DNA of 42,272 nucleotides from a virus. Shown here in pieces: positions 32,849 through 41,392 of this stretch (positions are counted from its first letter, which is position 1; each line of letters opens with the position of its first letter). The stretch lies in the IMG/VR virus record IMGVR_UViG_3300020438_003241, positions 1 to 42,272 of that record. One strand, 5' to 3'. Below the pieces are notes generated by a model. That model was not told where the DNA came from. It searched no databases and was given only the letters and a program-made list of their open reading frames with translations. The position numbers and the translations under genes were made by a program.

Positions 32849-33721
32849 ATGCATATAGTAACAGGTGCGGCTGGTTTTATTGGTAGCAATATGGTAGCAC
32901 ATTTAAACAAGAATAATATTAGAGACATTGTTTGTGTAGATACTCTAAGTATTAATAAAGTAGCTAACTTAGCAGGACTAGAGTTTATGGACTTTATTAG
33001 TCCAAGTGAATTGTTAAATATGAATCTTAGTGACTGTACACTGTGGCACTTTGGTGCTAATAGTAAAACTAGTAGTAGTGACTGGGATAGTATATATCAA
33101 TCCAATGTTGCATATACAAGAGAGTTAGCTGAAAATTGCGATGATATAGTTTTTGCTAGTAGTGCTAGTGTATACGGTGATAATACTAGTAATAAAGAAT
33201 CTTCAGAAAATGAAGCACCTAAAAACATGTATGCCGCAACCAAAATGATATGTGACAATATGCTTATAAATTATATGGAAACGTCTAAGATACAAAGCTG
33301 GCGTTTCTTTAATGTATATGGTAATAGAGAATCACATAAGGTCTCTGCACAACAGGCTAGTCCTTATACAAACTTTAAATACCAAGCACAAGTCAATGGG
33401 TTTATTGAATTGTTTGATAATAGTCACAATGTGCTTAGAGATTTTATTTGTGTTGACGATGTGGTAAAAATTATGTATGACACACATGCACAAGATGTTA
33501 GCTTTATAAGTAACTTAGGAACAGGTAGTACATATAGCTTTCATCAATGGGGAGAGCTAATAGCAGACAAATACAATGCATCGATAAAATATATTGAAGT
33601 GCCAAACGAACTTCGTAACATATATCAAATGTACACCTGTAGTGATAATAATAATTTGCTAGATAGAATCGGCAACTATAAGTTTATTACACCCGAACAA
33701 TTTGTAGAGGATAATTTGTGA
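32849..33721 (+). CDS. hldD: ADP-L-glycero-D-manno-heptose 6-epimerase
   Basis: 290 residues, an extended SDR. 'IVTGAAGFIGSNMVAHLN' is the NAD(P)-binding GxxGxxG region. Tyr128 and Lys132 (YAATK) are the catalytic pair, with 'FASSASVYG' supplying the Ser. 'WRFFNVYGNRESHK', 'VLRDFICVDDVVKI' and 'FISNLGTGSTYSFHQW' follow HldD/RfaD closely, including the HldD-like 'FHEGA'-type strand (here WHFGANS) and 'STSSSDWD'-like segment. It converts ADP-D-glycero-D-manno-heptose to the L-glycero form, the donor for LPS core synthesis. It overlaps hldE by 4 bases and is the first gene behind the strong sigma70 promoter. Confidence 0.85.
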   Translation: MHIVTGAAGFIGSNMVAHLNKNNIRDIVCVDTLSINKVANLAGLEFMDFISPSELLNMNLSDCTLWHFGANSKTSSSDWDSIYQSNVAYTRELAENCDDIVFASSASVYGDNTSNKESSENEAPKNMYAATKMICDNMLINYMETSKIQSWRFFNVYGNRESHKVSAQQASPYTNFKYQAQVNGFIELFDNSHNVLRDFICVDDVVKIMYDTHAQDVSFISNLGTGSTYSFHQWGELIADKYNASIKYIEVPNELRNIYQMYTCSDNNNLLDRIGNYKFITPEQFVEDNL

Positions 33722-34869
33722 AAGTATTAGTATTTGGTGATGTAATTATTGACAAATATATCTATGGCACAAGCACTAGAATAAGTCCTGAAGCACCTGT
33801 GCCTGTCGTAACATACGGTCATACAGTTGAAACACCAGGAGGAGCCGCTCTTGTATACGAAAATTTAAAAAGTTTAGGTGTCGATGCAACACTATTGCAA
33901 ACTGAACAACTTAGTAGTATTAAGACACGCATTATATGTGACGGGCATTATATTACACGAATAGACGATGATAAACATGCAGATTCAAATGCTGTGCTTA
34001 ATAATGTATTGCGTAGTGATTTCTCTCAGTGGGATTATGTTATTCTCAGCGACTACGACAAAGGTGTGCTAGACAACGCTAAAGAAATTATTGCACACAT
34101 AAACAAATGTGGGTGTAAAATTATTGTAGATCCTAAACGCTACGCCAAAAACTATGAAGGCGCATGGTTAGTAAAACCTAATAACAGCGAATACACCAAG
34201 TTTGAATTTGATCAATGGCAAGGTAATATTATTACTACTGATGCAAGACACAGTGTAAGTGCTACAATAGATAATATTGAGTATACGATTCCAGTTGAAT
34301 CAGTTGAAGTAAGTGATGTTACAGGCGCTGGAGATTGTTTTATAGCAGGATTTGTTTATGCTCTTACTAAAGAATACAGTTATAGAAAATGTTTAGAGAT
34401 AGCGGTTAGTGCAAGTACAGAAAGTGTTAAGCATACTGGCACATATATACTAACTAAAAAAGATGTAGAACGTACCAAAGTGTTTACTAACGGTTGCTTT
34501 GATATTGTGCATCGAGGGCACGTTGAAATGCTTCGTGCTAGTAAACAATTAGGCGACTGGCTAGTAGTAGGTGTTAATACAGACTGTAGTGTCAAACGTC
34601 TTAAAGGTAAAACAAGACCAATTAATAACGAAACTGATAGAAAAATTATGTTAGAAAGTTTGGACTTTGTTGACGAAGTAATACTGTTTGATGAAGATAC
34701 TCCATTGGAACTAATACAACGTGTACGACCGGATATAATTACAAAAGGCGGAGATTATACAGTAGACACAGTTGTTGGTAATAAATTGGCTGATGTTGTA
34801 ATTATACCAACTGTAAAATATTACAGTACAACAAATACAATACAAAGGATTAATAATGACACAACTTGA
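33718..34869 (+). CDS. hldE: Bifunctional heptose-7-phosphate kinase / heptose-1-phosphate adenylyltransferase
   Basis: 383 residues starting at a GTG that overlaps the hldD stop (GTGA). Residues 1-~245 are a PfkB/ribokinase-type kinase: 'VLVFGDVIIDKYIYG', 'RISPEAPVPVV', 'TPGGAALVYENLKSLG' and 'DVTGAGDCFIAGF' with catalytic Asp206. Residues ~255-383 are a nucleotidyltransferase: 'KVFTNGCFDIVHRGHVEML' with HxGH at 265-268, and 'GVNTDCSVKRLKG', 'RPDIITKGGDY'. The domain order equals E. coli HldE (477 residues), with a shortened kinase half. It makes ADP-heptose from heptose 7-phosphate, except for the GmhB phosphatase step. GmhA and GmhB are not in this window. Confidence 0.88.
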   Translation: MKVLVFGDVIIDKYIYGTSTRISPEAPVPVVTYGHTVETPGGAALVYENLKSLGVDATLLQTEQLSSIKTRIICDGHYITRIDDDKHADSNAVLNNVLRSDFSQWDYVILSDYDKGVLDNAKEIIAHINKCGCKIIVDPKRYAKNYEGAWLVKPNNSEYTKFEFDQWQGNIITTDARHSVSATIDNIEYTIPVESVEVSDVTGAGDCFIAGFVYALTKEYSYRKCLEIAVSASTESVKHTGTYILTKKDVERTKVFTNGCFDIVHRGHVEMLRASKQLGDWLVVGVNTDCSVKRLKGKTRPINNETDRKIMLESLDFVDEVILFDEDTPLELIQRVRPDIITKGGDYTVDTVVGNKLADVVIIPTVKYYSTTNTIQRINNDTT

Positions 34870-35227
34870 CGGAGTACAAGAAAAAGGTTGGGGAAGAGAA
34901 CTTATTTGGGCAACCAATGACAAGTACTGTGGTAAACTAATGTTTTTTGATCGCAAAGGTGCAAAGTTTAGTTTACACTTCCATAAAGAAAAGGATGAAA
35001 GTTGGTATGTACTAAAAGGTAGTTTTACACTACATCTAATAGATCTTACAACTGCTGAATCAGTAACACATATTCTAAAAACAGGAGACACTTGGCGTAA
35101 CGAACCTATGTTGCCTCACCAATTAGTAGCTATGGAAAACGATTGCGTTATTATAGAAGTAAGTACACCAGACAGTGTAGAAGATAATTTTAGAATTGCA
35201 AAAGGTGATAGTCAAAATGAAACCTAA
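34856..35227 (+). CDS. Cupin-fold protein (mannose-6-phosphate isomerase-like)
   Basis: 123 residues, one cupin barrel. 'WGRELIWATNDKYCGKLM' opens as in sugar-nucleotide-associated cupins. 'FSLHFHKEKDESWYVLKGSF' carries the metal-binding HxH...E set, and 'TWRNEPMLPHQLVAME' holds the second-motif His. It resembles the C-terminal domain of type II phosphomannose isomerases, which also occurs as a stand-alone protein. It overlaps hldE by 14 bases with AAAGGA before the ATG, so it likely belongs to the heptose pathway, perhaps as a sugar-phosphate isomerase or epimerase. The reaction is not proven. Confidence 0.75.
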   Translation: MTQLDGVQEKGWGRELIWATNDKYCGKLMFFDRKGAKFSLHFHKEKDESWYVLKGSFTLHLIDLTTAESVTHILKTGDTWRNEPMLPHQLVAMENDCVIIEVSTPDSVEDNFRIAKGDSQNET

Positions 35228-35903
35228 TTTATGGATTGTCGGTGATAGTTATGTCATGCCAAATATGAAAACAAAACAATGGATTGATCATACAAAAGGC
35301 TGGCCATACCTATTAGGTAACAGTTTAGATGTTGACACTACTTCGGTGATAGGACAATATGGATGTGCAAATACTTATATATGTTATGAGATAAAGAAAA
35401 ATAGTATTCATATGAAACCAAATGATTATCTAGTTGTAGTTACTACTAGCTATACTAGAAAGTGGTTTTTCTTTGATGAACCTCAATATACCAACGCTAA
35501 AGTTATATTTGATAATATAGATAAAAAACATAAAAAAGCAATTGAGCAATACTATATTTATTTAGATGATAATAATGAAAGTAAGTTTATAGATTTTGAA
35601 AATATGATAGCTTGGTGTCATATATTTGCACAGAGAAAAAATTTACGATTAGCTATTATACCATGTTTTGAATGGAATCATTTACACACATGTTTGGACG
35701 GTTCTTTATATAACATTGATTTACATGAACATGGGGGAAGTGATAAAAAGCAAAAATGGTTAGACGATAACAATAAACAAGACACCAAAGATTGTCATCT
35801 TAGTCCTGAAAATCATATCATATTAACACAACGGTTAACAGATTTTTTTACACATAATAAAGAAATTGATCTATCAAATGGATTTGTTAAAGATTTATTC
35901 TAA
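35217..35903 (+). CDS. SGNH-hydrolase-like protein
   Basis: 228 residues from the ATG at 35217, which overlaps the cupin stop by 11 bases. 'LWIVGDSYVMPN' has the GDS(Y) nucleophile block with Ser11. 'GQYGCANTYICYE' fits the Gly/Asn oxyanion block, 'PNDYLVVVTTSYTRKWFF' the following strand, and 'DCHLSPENHIILTQRL' the DxxH catalytic block near the C-terminus. SGNH enzymes are esterases or lipases, often sugar O-deacetylases. With the hld genes before it, deacylation or modification of a surface glycan is plausible. Its 3' end overlaps the convergent Nudix gene by 4 bases. Confidence 0.65.
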   Translation: MKPNLWIVGDSYVMPNMKTKQWIDHTKGWPYLLGNSLDVDTTSVIGQYGCANTYICYEIKKNSIHMKPNDYLVVVTTSYTRKWFFFDEPQYTNAKVIFDNIDKKHKKAIEQYYIYLDDNNESKFIDFENMIAWCHIFAQRKNLRLAIIPCFEWNHLHTCLDGSLYNIDLHEHGGSDKKQKWLDDNNKQDTKDCHLSPENHIILTQRLTDFFTHNKEIDLSNGFVKDLF

Positions 35904-36358
35904 AAACTATCTAACCAATTTGGCAAGTCTGTTTGATCTCGCTCACGTTCGTATATAGTTACTAGTTTATCTACCAGTTGCTTATTTGATAATACAACCT
36001 TTGCACCTCTATGCAACGGCTTGGGCCAACAGTCTATGCTTACCCAACTATATCCACTGCTTTCGTGATTACAACTGGGTATAAATTCTTCAAATACTGT
36101 AATACAAAATGTGTTATAGGTAAACTTATCGTCGTCACTCAAAAATGTATGCAGTGGATGCACTTTGGCAATGTCTGGCAGTATACCTATTTCTTCTCTA
36201 CATTCTCTGAGCAGTGTCTCAATAGGACGTTCGTTATTCTCAGCTTTACCACCCCAAAAGCTCCAAGTTAGTGGATGACTGCTTCGTTTGCTTCTTTGCT
36301 GTAACATTATTCTGCCTGTGTCTAAAGCGAGAAAACAACAGCCGCTTGCTTGTATCAT
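35900..36358 (-). CDS. Nudix hydrolase
   Basis: 152 residues. The Nudix box is complete: Gly37, Glu43, then R51-E52-x-x-E55-E56-x-G58 ('GGKAENNERPIETLLRECRE', then EIGI). This box binds Mg2+ and cleaves nucleoside diphosphates linked to another group. The layout 'LQQRSKRSSHPLTWSFWGGK' resembles stand-alone NTP- or nucleotide-sugar-type Nudix enzymes. The substrate cannot be assigned. It is the last gene of a - strand late operon that also carries gp15, starting 2 bases after the SGNH gene's stop. Confidence 0.85.
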   Translation of the reverse strand: MIQASGCCFLALDTGRIMLQQRSKRSSHPLTWSFWGGKAENNERPIETLLRECREEIGILPDIAKVHPLHTFLSDDDKFTYNTFCITVFEEFIPSCNHESSGYSWVSIDCWPKPLHRGAKVVLSNKQLVDKLVTIYERERDQTDLPNWLDSF

Positions 36359-36360
36359 AT

Positions 36361-37293
36361 TTACATTACCTTACTTGTAATAAAATTTGCAATCCAATTA
36401 TTTGTGATTGGTCCATAGTGTGCAAATAGTGCGCCTAACTGTTTTAAATTTGGATCTAAGTTTTGAAGGTCTCTACCAAACCAACTATCTAAGAATGTAT
36501 CTAAATTAATTTCTCCGCTGAATACTTTGGTTTCTGCATTCCGCCGTTCTTTAAAATGAAGGTCAAATTCTTCGTTTCCAAAGCTAAACTTGTCTAAGAA
36601 TGTAGATTCTAAGTGTTTGTTTTCTATACTTTGATAATCTCTATGATTAAAAAAATTAAAAGCATAAACGTCGATGTTATTCATATGACTTACCATCTCA
36701 AAATGAGATAGTGAAATACGTTCTAGATAATCAGTAACGTATGCAGGTAACATATAGTTAGAAAATTCTTTTCTTTCTAACGAATAATTATCTTTTCGAC
36801 TTGCATTTATTTGTATTCGTTTCATTTTGTGTGTATATATTGTATCTCTATATAACGAAGTCCATAGTACTACTATTTTCTTAGGTTTATATTTCCTAGA
36901 TAATATCCAAACAAGATTTTGAAATATAAGACTATTACTTGCTCCAGCAACACCCATATTAATTACAGGGTAATTTGTAATTTTAGATAATTGTTCTGTT
37001 ACTGTTTCTGACATTGGTGATCCTACTCCTGTAACATGCGAACAACCTAATACTACTATATAATTAGAAAAATTAAAATCATCATCAAAGTCAAAATTAC
37101 ATCTGAATCCTTTATTGTTAAAAGTATATTTGATACTTTGATTTAACCCACGCCAATTTGTATCTCTTAAAATTTTAGAATTTTGTTCAAGTAATGTTTC
37201 ACTGTCAGTTGCATGAAACTGTGTGCTGGTACTTCGACTATCTTCGTTATTCCCCCAAGGTATGTCGAAGTAAGGTAATGAATTAGGTATCAT
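36361..37293 (-). CDS. SGNH/GDSL-like protein linked to gp15
   Basis: 310 residues from the ATG at 37293, which overlaps the gp15 stop (TAATG); a TTG 18 bases further upstream is less likely. 'NYIVVLGCSHVTGVG' contains the nucleophile-type motif with Ser85. 'PVINMGVAGASNSLIFQNL' matches the G...GxxN block, and 'PKKIVVLWTSLYRD' the next strand. At the C-terminus 'GALFAHYGPITNNWIANFI' matches the final His block, but the usual Asp three residues before the His is missing. The active site may therefore be incomplete, and a structural or binding role is possible. It lies in the neck/tail-completion operon. Confidence 0.65.
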   Translation of the reverse strand: MIPNSLPYFDIPWGNNEDSRSTSTQFHATDSETLLEQNSKILRDTNWRGLNQSIKYTFNNKGFRCNFDFDDDFNFSNYIVVLGCSHVTGVGSPMSETVTEQLSKITNYPVINMGVAGASNSLIFQNLVWILSRKYKPKKIVVLWTSLYRDTIYTHKMKRIQINASRKDNYSLERKEFSNYMLPAYVTDYLERISLSHFEMVSHMNNIDVYAFNFFNHRDYQSIENKHLESTFLDKFSFGNEEFDLHFKERRNAETKVFSGEINLDTFLDSWFGRDLQNLDPNLKQLGALFAHYGPITNNWIANFITSKVM

Positions 37294-38699
37294 TATAGGT
37301 ATATGCGCCAAAATCCGCTATTGTAAGTCCCTTCAAAAGCATTCACCCATTCGGTGCCATTGTACTTTAATCTGTCGTTTGTAGTTGTGTTTGTTGTATG
37401 CTGTACTGTTGATCCATTTACACTTGCATCAAATGTAATATTCCATTGATTCGATCCTTGTGCATACTGTATAATGTCGTGCTTCTTGGCTGCACTGCCC
37501 AACCAGCCTGCACCCCCTGCTACGTCTTCTGTAAGCAGATATCTGTCGCCATCTGTTGCCGCAGATAAAGTTCCGTCGCCTGGTGTATTCGTTTGTGGGT
37601 TTATTGCCGCATCTACTGCAGGTTGTGTATTAGTTGGAAATGTACTACTATCCATTGTGATATCTAGTAAATTAGTATTAACACTATTAACTGTAATATT
37701 TCCTATTATATCGCCTGTAGTTACAGCTGGATTATTAGTTTGCTTTAATCTAAGTTGACTTATGCCATCTCTAAATTCTCCAAATCCTTTAAATACTTCT
37801 ACCCAATTTAATGGATTGCCGTCTGTACCTAAATTTGTATTGCCTCTGTTTAGTAATTGTGCAGTACCTGCACCGCTAGCATCCATTGAAAATGCCATCT
37901 TAAAGTTTTCTAATGTAACAACTTTGTAGCTAGTGAATAGTGGACTATAGTCGCCTCCTGCTCTAAGTGCTGCAAGTCCGGCATCGTTAACATCGTCAAT
38001 ATTGTCAATGATAGTATGAATAATAGATTGTTTTGTAACTTTTGCTGGTGGATTAATTAGTACAGGCATAGTAAATGTCATTGTACTGATATCAATAATA
38101 TCATCAATACCACTAGGAATTGCTCTAACACTCCATGTACTTGCTATTAGTTCAACATAACTAAGCGTACTCCAATCTAGAGAATTATTACTAGTATGTA
38201 TGTTTAGTGTAGGATTAAACAATACTAGTATCTGTTCTAACAACTGTAATTTCTGTTCTGTATTTGATGTCCACACATCTACTTGCATAGTTAAATTGTA
38301 AGGAACAGGTTGATGTCTTTTAATACTGTAAGAATTTCCTTGTTCGTTTGTATATGAACCTGTCGCTTCGTCAAAGCGTTTTTCAATAACTGGCACATTC
38401 TCTTCGTATTGTGCATATGTTCTTCGATCAGGTGTGGTTTCAAGTCCAGTTACATGACAACTAATAAATGGTGTTGTCTGTGTCATATTCTCAGAATTTT
38501 CTCTTACTATGTGTGCCGCCATTCTACTAACGTCACCATAGCGTACAGGTGCAGTTTGATAAACTACATTACCTTCAGCATCGCTGTGCATTGCAACTTG
38601 AAAGCCAGCAAAAATACGAATAAATTGTTGTATATATCTTCGCAACTGTTTGTCGTAGAAATAAGGAACCGCTGTGATTTTGCTAGCTTGGTATGCCAT
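37293..38699 (-). CDS. 15: Proximal tail sheath stabiliser, T4 gp15-like
   Basis: 468 residues. The first ~250 residues follow T4 gp15: 'VPYFYDKQLRRYIQQFIRIF', 'APVRYGDVSRMAAHIV', 'TPFISCHVTGLE', 'KRHQPVPYNLTMQVDVWTSN', 'LEQILVLFNPTLNIHT' and 'MTFTMPVLINPPAK'. gp15 caps the tail tube and sheath and joins the tail to the neck. T4 gp15 is 272 residues. Here a ~200-residue C-terminal extension is added, ending in 'DGDRYLLTEDVAGGAGWLG' and 'RLKYNGTEWVNAFEG', a fold seen in phage fibre or decoration proteins. It is coupled to the upstream neck-like gene by a TAATG overlap. Confidence 0.8.
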   Translation of the reverse strand: MAYQASKITAVPYFYDKQLRRYIQQFIRIFAGFQVAMHSDAEGNVVYQTAPVRYGDVSRMAAHIVRENSENMTQTTPFISCHVTGLETTPDRRTYAQYEENVPVIEKRFDEATGSYTNEQGNSYSIKRHQPVPYNLTMQVDVWTSNTEQKLQLLEQILVLFNPTLNIHTSNNSLDWSTLSYVELIASTWSVRAIPSGIDDIIDISTMTFTMPVLINPPAKVTKQSIIHTIIDNIDDVNDAGLAALRAGGDYSPLFTSYKVVTLENFKMAFSMDASGAGTAQLLNRGNTNLGTDGNPLNWVEVFKGFGEFRDGISQLRLKQTNNPAVTTGDIIGNITVNSVNTNLLDITMDSSTFPTNTQPAVDAAINPQTNTPGDGTLSAATDGDRYLLTEDVAGGAGWLGSAAKKHDIIQYAQGSNQWNITFDASVNGSTVQHTTNTTTNDRLKYNGTEWVNAFEGTYNSGFWRIYL

Positions 38700-39793
38700 T
38701 ATGTATTATCCGCTCTTGTTTTAATTACTTGGCTCATTGGCTGTTGTTCTTTAAATTCTTGATTGTCTACTATTGTAGTACGGTCTGAATTATTAATAAA
38801 TCCACTTGCATTATATGTTCTATCTGTCCATGTTTTGTCGGTAATATTATCATACAGTCTATGCCATTTACTACCTCTTCGAACAAATAATCTATTTGGG
38901 CTAAAGTCATTTCTAATAAAGTACTCGCCTTCGCTAGGACCGCTTGGAAATTGATCTCCAGTACTAATAGATTCGCCGTGATTATAACTTTCATCTTTGT
39001 TAACAATTCCTCCGGCTGTAGCATCATCATACCCAAACAAATGATCTGTTAAACTTGTTCCAGTCGGATCTTCAGCATCTGCGGCAGAAATAATTGCATC
39101 GCTAATATTAAATTCTGTTTTATATGTACTAAGATCATTTTTGAGACTGTTTGCATCATCACTGTCGCCGAGTATATCGTAGTATTCTTGACTGTCCGTA
39201 AGTGGGCTTAGTTTAACACGCCAAATATGTGGATACCAAGTTTGACTAAATCCTTCAGCACCTCTGTTAGCATCGTTAATAACATAATATTTGTTAATAG
39301 CTTTTCTATCGTTACTGAGCAATAGTGCATCTCTAAGATGTGGCAATTCTAATACATCACCAGGCATTAGTTTTCTTCCTACAATGTCAACCATTTCATT
39401 CATATGGAATGTCATATACAACATATCGTTGCTTAAAAACAATCCAAATTGTGTTAGATCAAAATCTGTATCTTGAACATTGTAGACACCACGTAATTCA
39501 TAAATGTCTTGGTCATACTTGCGGTCTCTGTTTTCCATAAACAGCAAGTCTTGTATTTTTGTTTCGTTTATAACGCCGCCTACGTTAACTTCTTCTCCAC
39601 TAAGTGGATCTACTTCTGTTCCACTGAGATAGTTGGGCTGGCTGGGGTCATTCTTATCATTACCTACTGCTGGTCCTATGTATTTGTGTACATGAACTCC
39701 GGTACCTCCGATACTAAACTGCTCACGGATAGAGTTATCCATGTAGTGATAATCGTTAGTTTTGGTCGGTTTATATAAACTTAATCTTGGCAT
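38699..39793 (-). CDS. T4-like neck/tail-completion structural protein (gp14-like candidate)
   Basis: 364 residues from the ATG at 39793 (MPRLSLYKPTKTNDYHYMDN). A frame extending to 39835 is rejected because the late promoter lies between the two starts. 'GGTGVHVHKYIGP', 'QDLLFMENRDRKYDQDIYEL', 'YNVQDTDFDLTQFGLFLSND' and 'RKLMPGDVLELPHLRDALLL' are strongly reminiscent of a virion protein conserved in marine T4-like phages, often placed with the gp14 neck family. Near the C-terminus, 'GEYFIRNDFSPNRLFVRRGS' and 'KWHRLYD' form a small conserved domain. The gp14 assignment is less certain than gp15 for its neighbour, but the order gp14-gp15 agrees with T4. Confidence 0.65.
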   Translation of the reverse strand: MPRLSLYKPTKTNDYHYMDNSIREQFSIGGTGVHVHKYIGPAVGNDKNDPSQPNYLSGTEVDPLSGEEVNVGGVINETKIQDLLFMENRDRKYDQDIYELRGVYNVQDTDFDLTQFGLFLSNDMLYMTFHMNEMVDIVGRKLMPGDVLELPHLRDALLLSNDRKAINKYYVINDANRGAEGFSQTWYPHIWRVKLSPLTDSQEYYDILGDSDDANSLKNDLSTYKTEFNISDAIISAADAEDPTGTSLTDHLFGYDDATAGGIVNKDESYNHGESISTGDQFPSGPSEGEYFIRNDFSPNRLFVRRGSKWHRLYDNITDKTWTDRTYNASGFINNSDRTTIVDNQEFKEQQPMSQVIKTRADNT

Positions 39794-39798
39794 ACAGT

Positions 39799-39806
39799 TA
39801 TTTATC
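39799..39806 (-). promoter_or_regulatory. T4-like late promoter (GATAAATA) of the gp14-gp15 operon
   Basis: On the - strand GATAAATA is followed by 5 bases (ACTGT) and the ATG at 39793. This fixes the start codon and predicts a leaderless or nearly leaderless mRNA. Confidence 0.7.
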
Positions 39807-39820
39807 GTGAATCTACAAGG

Positions 39821-39848
39821 TTGACAAATAAGCAAACGGTGTTATATT
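39821..39848 (+). promoter_or_regulatory. Sigma70-like promoter (TTGACA-N16-TATATT)
   Basis: -35 at 39821-39826 and -10 at 39843-39848, 27 bases before the GTG at 39876. The surrounding sequence TACAAGGTTGACAAATAAG is repeated identically at the 40084 promoter. Confidence 0.75.
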
Positions 39849-39875
39849 AGTAAGAAAACTTCGAAGGGAACACCA

Positions 39876-40073
39876 GTGAAGACAATATTCATATTCTTAC
39901 TATTATCAACTGACATGGATATGACATTAGATGCAACGGCTGTCTACGGTCTACAAACATTAGAACAATGCAACTTTATCTTAGAAACAATTAAAGTAGA
40001 ATTCAATGCAACAGACGGATACTGTTATGATGATAGCACTGGAGATATAAACACAAAGTTTGGAAACTCGTAG
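39876..40073 (+). CDS. Small early protein of unknown function with hydrophobic N-terminus
   Basis: 65 residues starting with GTG behind GAAGGGA. The N-terminus MKTIFIFLLLSTDMDMTLDA has a short hydrophobic stretch (residues 3-10) that is too short for a clear membrane span but may be a weak signal or anchor. The rest is acidic, with two cysteines. It lies alone between two near-identical sigma70 promoters, so it is probably expressed early. No family recognised. Confidence 0.6.
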   Translation: MKTIFIFLLLSTDMDMTLDATAVYGLQTLEQCNFILETIKVEFNATDGYCYDDSTGDINTKFGNS

Positions 40074-40083
40074 ATTTACAAGG

Positions 40084-40111
40084 TTGACAAATAAGTAAAA
40101 AGTGTTATACT
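40084..40111 (+). promoter_or_regulatory. Sigma70-like promoter (TTGACA-N16-TATACT)
   Basis: -35 at 40084-40089 and -10 at 40106-40111, 34 bases before the ATG at 40146, with TTGAGGAGA as ribosome binding site. It is a near copy of the promoter at 39821. Confidence 0.8.
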
Positions 40112-40145
40112 ATTATGTAGACACAGAAACTTTGAGGAGACTCTT

Positions 40146-41384
40146 ATGGCTAGAGTAAACAAAATTACAGGTCGAGCAGTTAAGAAGAAAACACCACTGA
40201 AGCGTATCAGCAAACGTGGACTGCAAGCACCTGGTTTTGAAGGCTGGGAAAATTTAGATGGCGATAAGTTTCATCGGATGAAACGTCACAACAACGACTT
40301 CTGGTATATGAACTACAAGCACAATGAAAATATTGAACATTTGTTTACTTGGATGAAACAAAATGATTACAGTAGATCAGATATCTCAAATGCAAAGAAA
40401 GCTGCTAAACATGAAGGATTAGTAGGTATCTACTGTCGTATGTTGTTAGATGGTTGTCCTGACTATAATCCTAAGGAACAGGAATACTGGCAAGCATGTC
40501 CGGGTACAAGCGGTGACATTGCACCTATGACAGATTACATCAAACCTAAAATTACTGAACTTGTAGAAGCTGGAAAACTTATTGTTGAAGAGAAAAAAGC
40601 TACAACAAAAAATGTATACATACCTAGCATACAAGAACGTTTAGAGGAAGCGGCTGAAGAAAAAACAGGCGAACTAGATGAATGGATTGATAACTGGATG
40701 CGTGATCCTAAAGCTAATCCTCTAAAAGATGTACACCCAATCAAACTGTTTAAGAAAAATCAAATCAATCTTGGACATTTACGTTTTGTAACAAATTGGT
40801 ATAGTGGTAGCTACGAAGAACTGCAAGAATTAGCTAACTTGCCTACACCTAAGAAACGTGACGATATGCAAGCACAACTTGCTGAAGGCTATAGTACATA
40901 TAGCAAATCTCAAATAAAAGAACTTATGGACTTTTACAAGCGACTATATGACGCTATTGATATTATGAAAGCCGAGCAAAAACAAAATCGTGCAGTTCGT
41001 AAACCTAAAGTTAAAAGTGCTCAAGAGCTTGTTAAGAAGCTCAAGTTTAAGCCTAGTGATGGAGACTTTGGCATTGCTAGTATTAATCCAAGTGAGATTA
41101 TTGATGCAACTGCCGTAGTGGTATTTAATACAAAGAATCGTAAGATAGGCATTTACTATGCAGATGATCATGCACAGTTTAAAGTTAAAGGAACTACACT
41201 ACAACACTTTAGCGAAACTCGTAGTGTACAAAAGACAGTTCGTAAGCCAGAAGAAATACTGCCTAACTGGAAAAAAGTTACCAAACACAAACTAAAAACA
41301 CAGTTTGGATATCTCAAAACAACTGAAACTAAAATGAATGGCAGGTTTAATGCCGATACGATTATTCTCAAAGCATTCAAATAA
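40146..41384 (+). CDS. Basic phage protein of unknown function
   Basis: 412 residues, strongly basic, beginning MARVNKITGRAVKKKTPLKR. The middle has charged helical segments ('YIPSIQERLEEAAEEKTGEL', 'DEWIDNWMRDPKANPLKDV') and 'KSQIKELMDFYKRLYDAID'. The C-terminal ~100 residues ('INPSEIIDATAVVVFNTKNR', 'KIGIYYADDHAQFKVKGTTL') look like a beta-rich domain. Basic charge and an early-type promoter fit a nucleic-acid-associated protein of the replication or takeover phase, but no catalytic motif or family is recognised. Its stop codon lies inside the late promoter box of the next gene. Confidence 0.65.
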   Translation: MARVNKITGRAVKKKTPLKRISKRGLQAPGFEGWENLDGDKFHRMKRHNNDFWYMNYKHNENIEHLFTWMKQNDYSRSDISNAKKAAKHEGLVGIYCRMLLDGCPDYNPKEQEYWQACPGTSGDIAPMTDYIKPKITELVEAGKLIVEEKKATTKNVYIPSIQERLEEAAEEKTGELDEWIDNWMRDPKANPLKDVHPIKLFKKNQINLGHLRFVTNWYSGSYEELQELANLPTPKKRDDMQAQLAEGYSTYSKSQIKELMDFYKRLYDAIDIMKAEQKQNRAVRKPKVKSAQELVKKLKFKPSDGDFGIASINPSEIIDATAVVVFNTKNRKIGIYYADDHAQFKVKGTTLQHFSETRSVQKTVRKPEEILPNWKKVTKHKLKTQFGYLKTTETKMNGRFNADTIILKAFK

Positions 41385-41387
41385 ATA
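41380..41387 (+). promoter_or_regulatory. T4-like late promoter (AATAAATA) before the protease-like gene
   Basis: AATAAATA contains the TAA stop of the preceding gene and is separated by 5 bases from the ATG at 41393. It has the same spacing as at 32783, 39799 and 42084. Confidence 0.65.
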
Positions 41388-41392
41388 CATGC

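Noticed and set aside
39794-39835. N-terminal extension MLICQPCRFTINNC of the gp14-like gene
   Set aside because: The late promoter lies within this stretch, so it is upstream of the expected transcription start.
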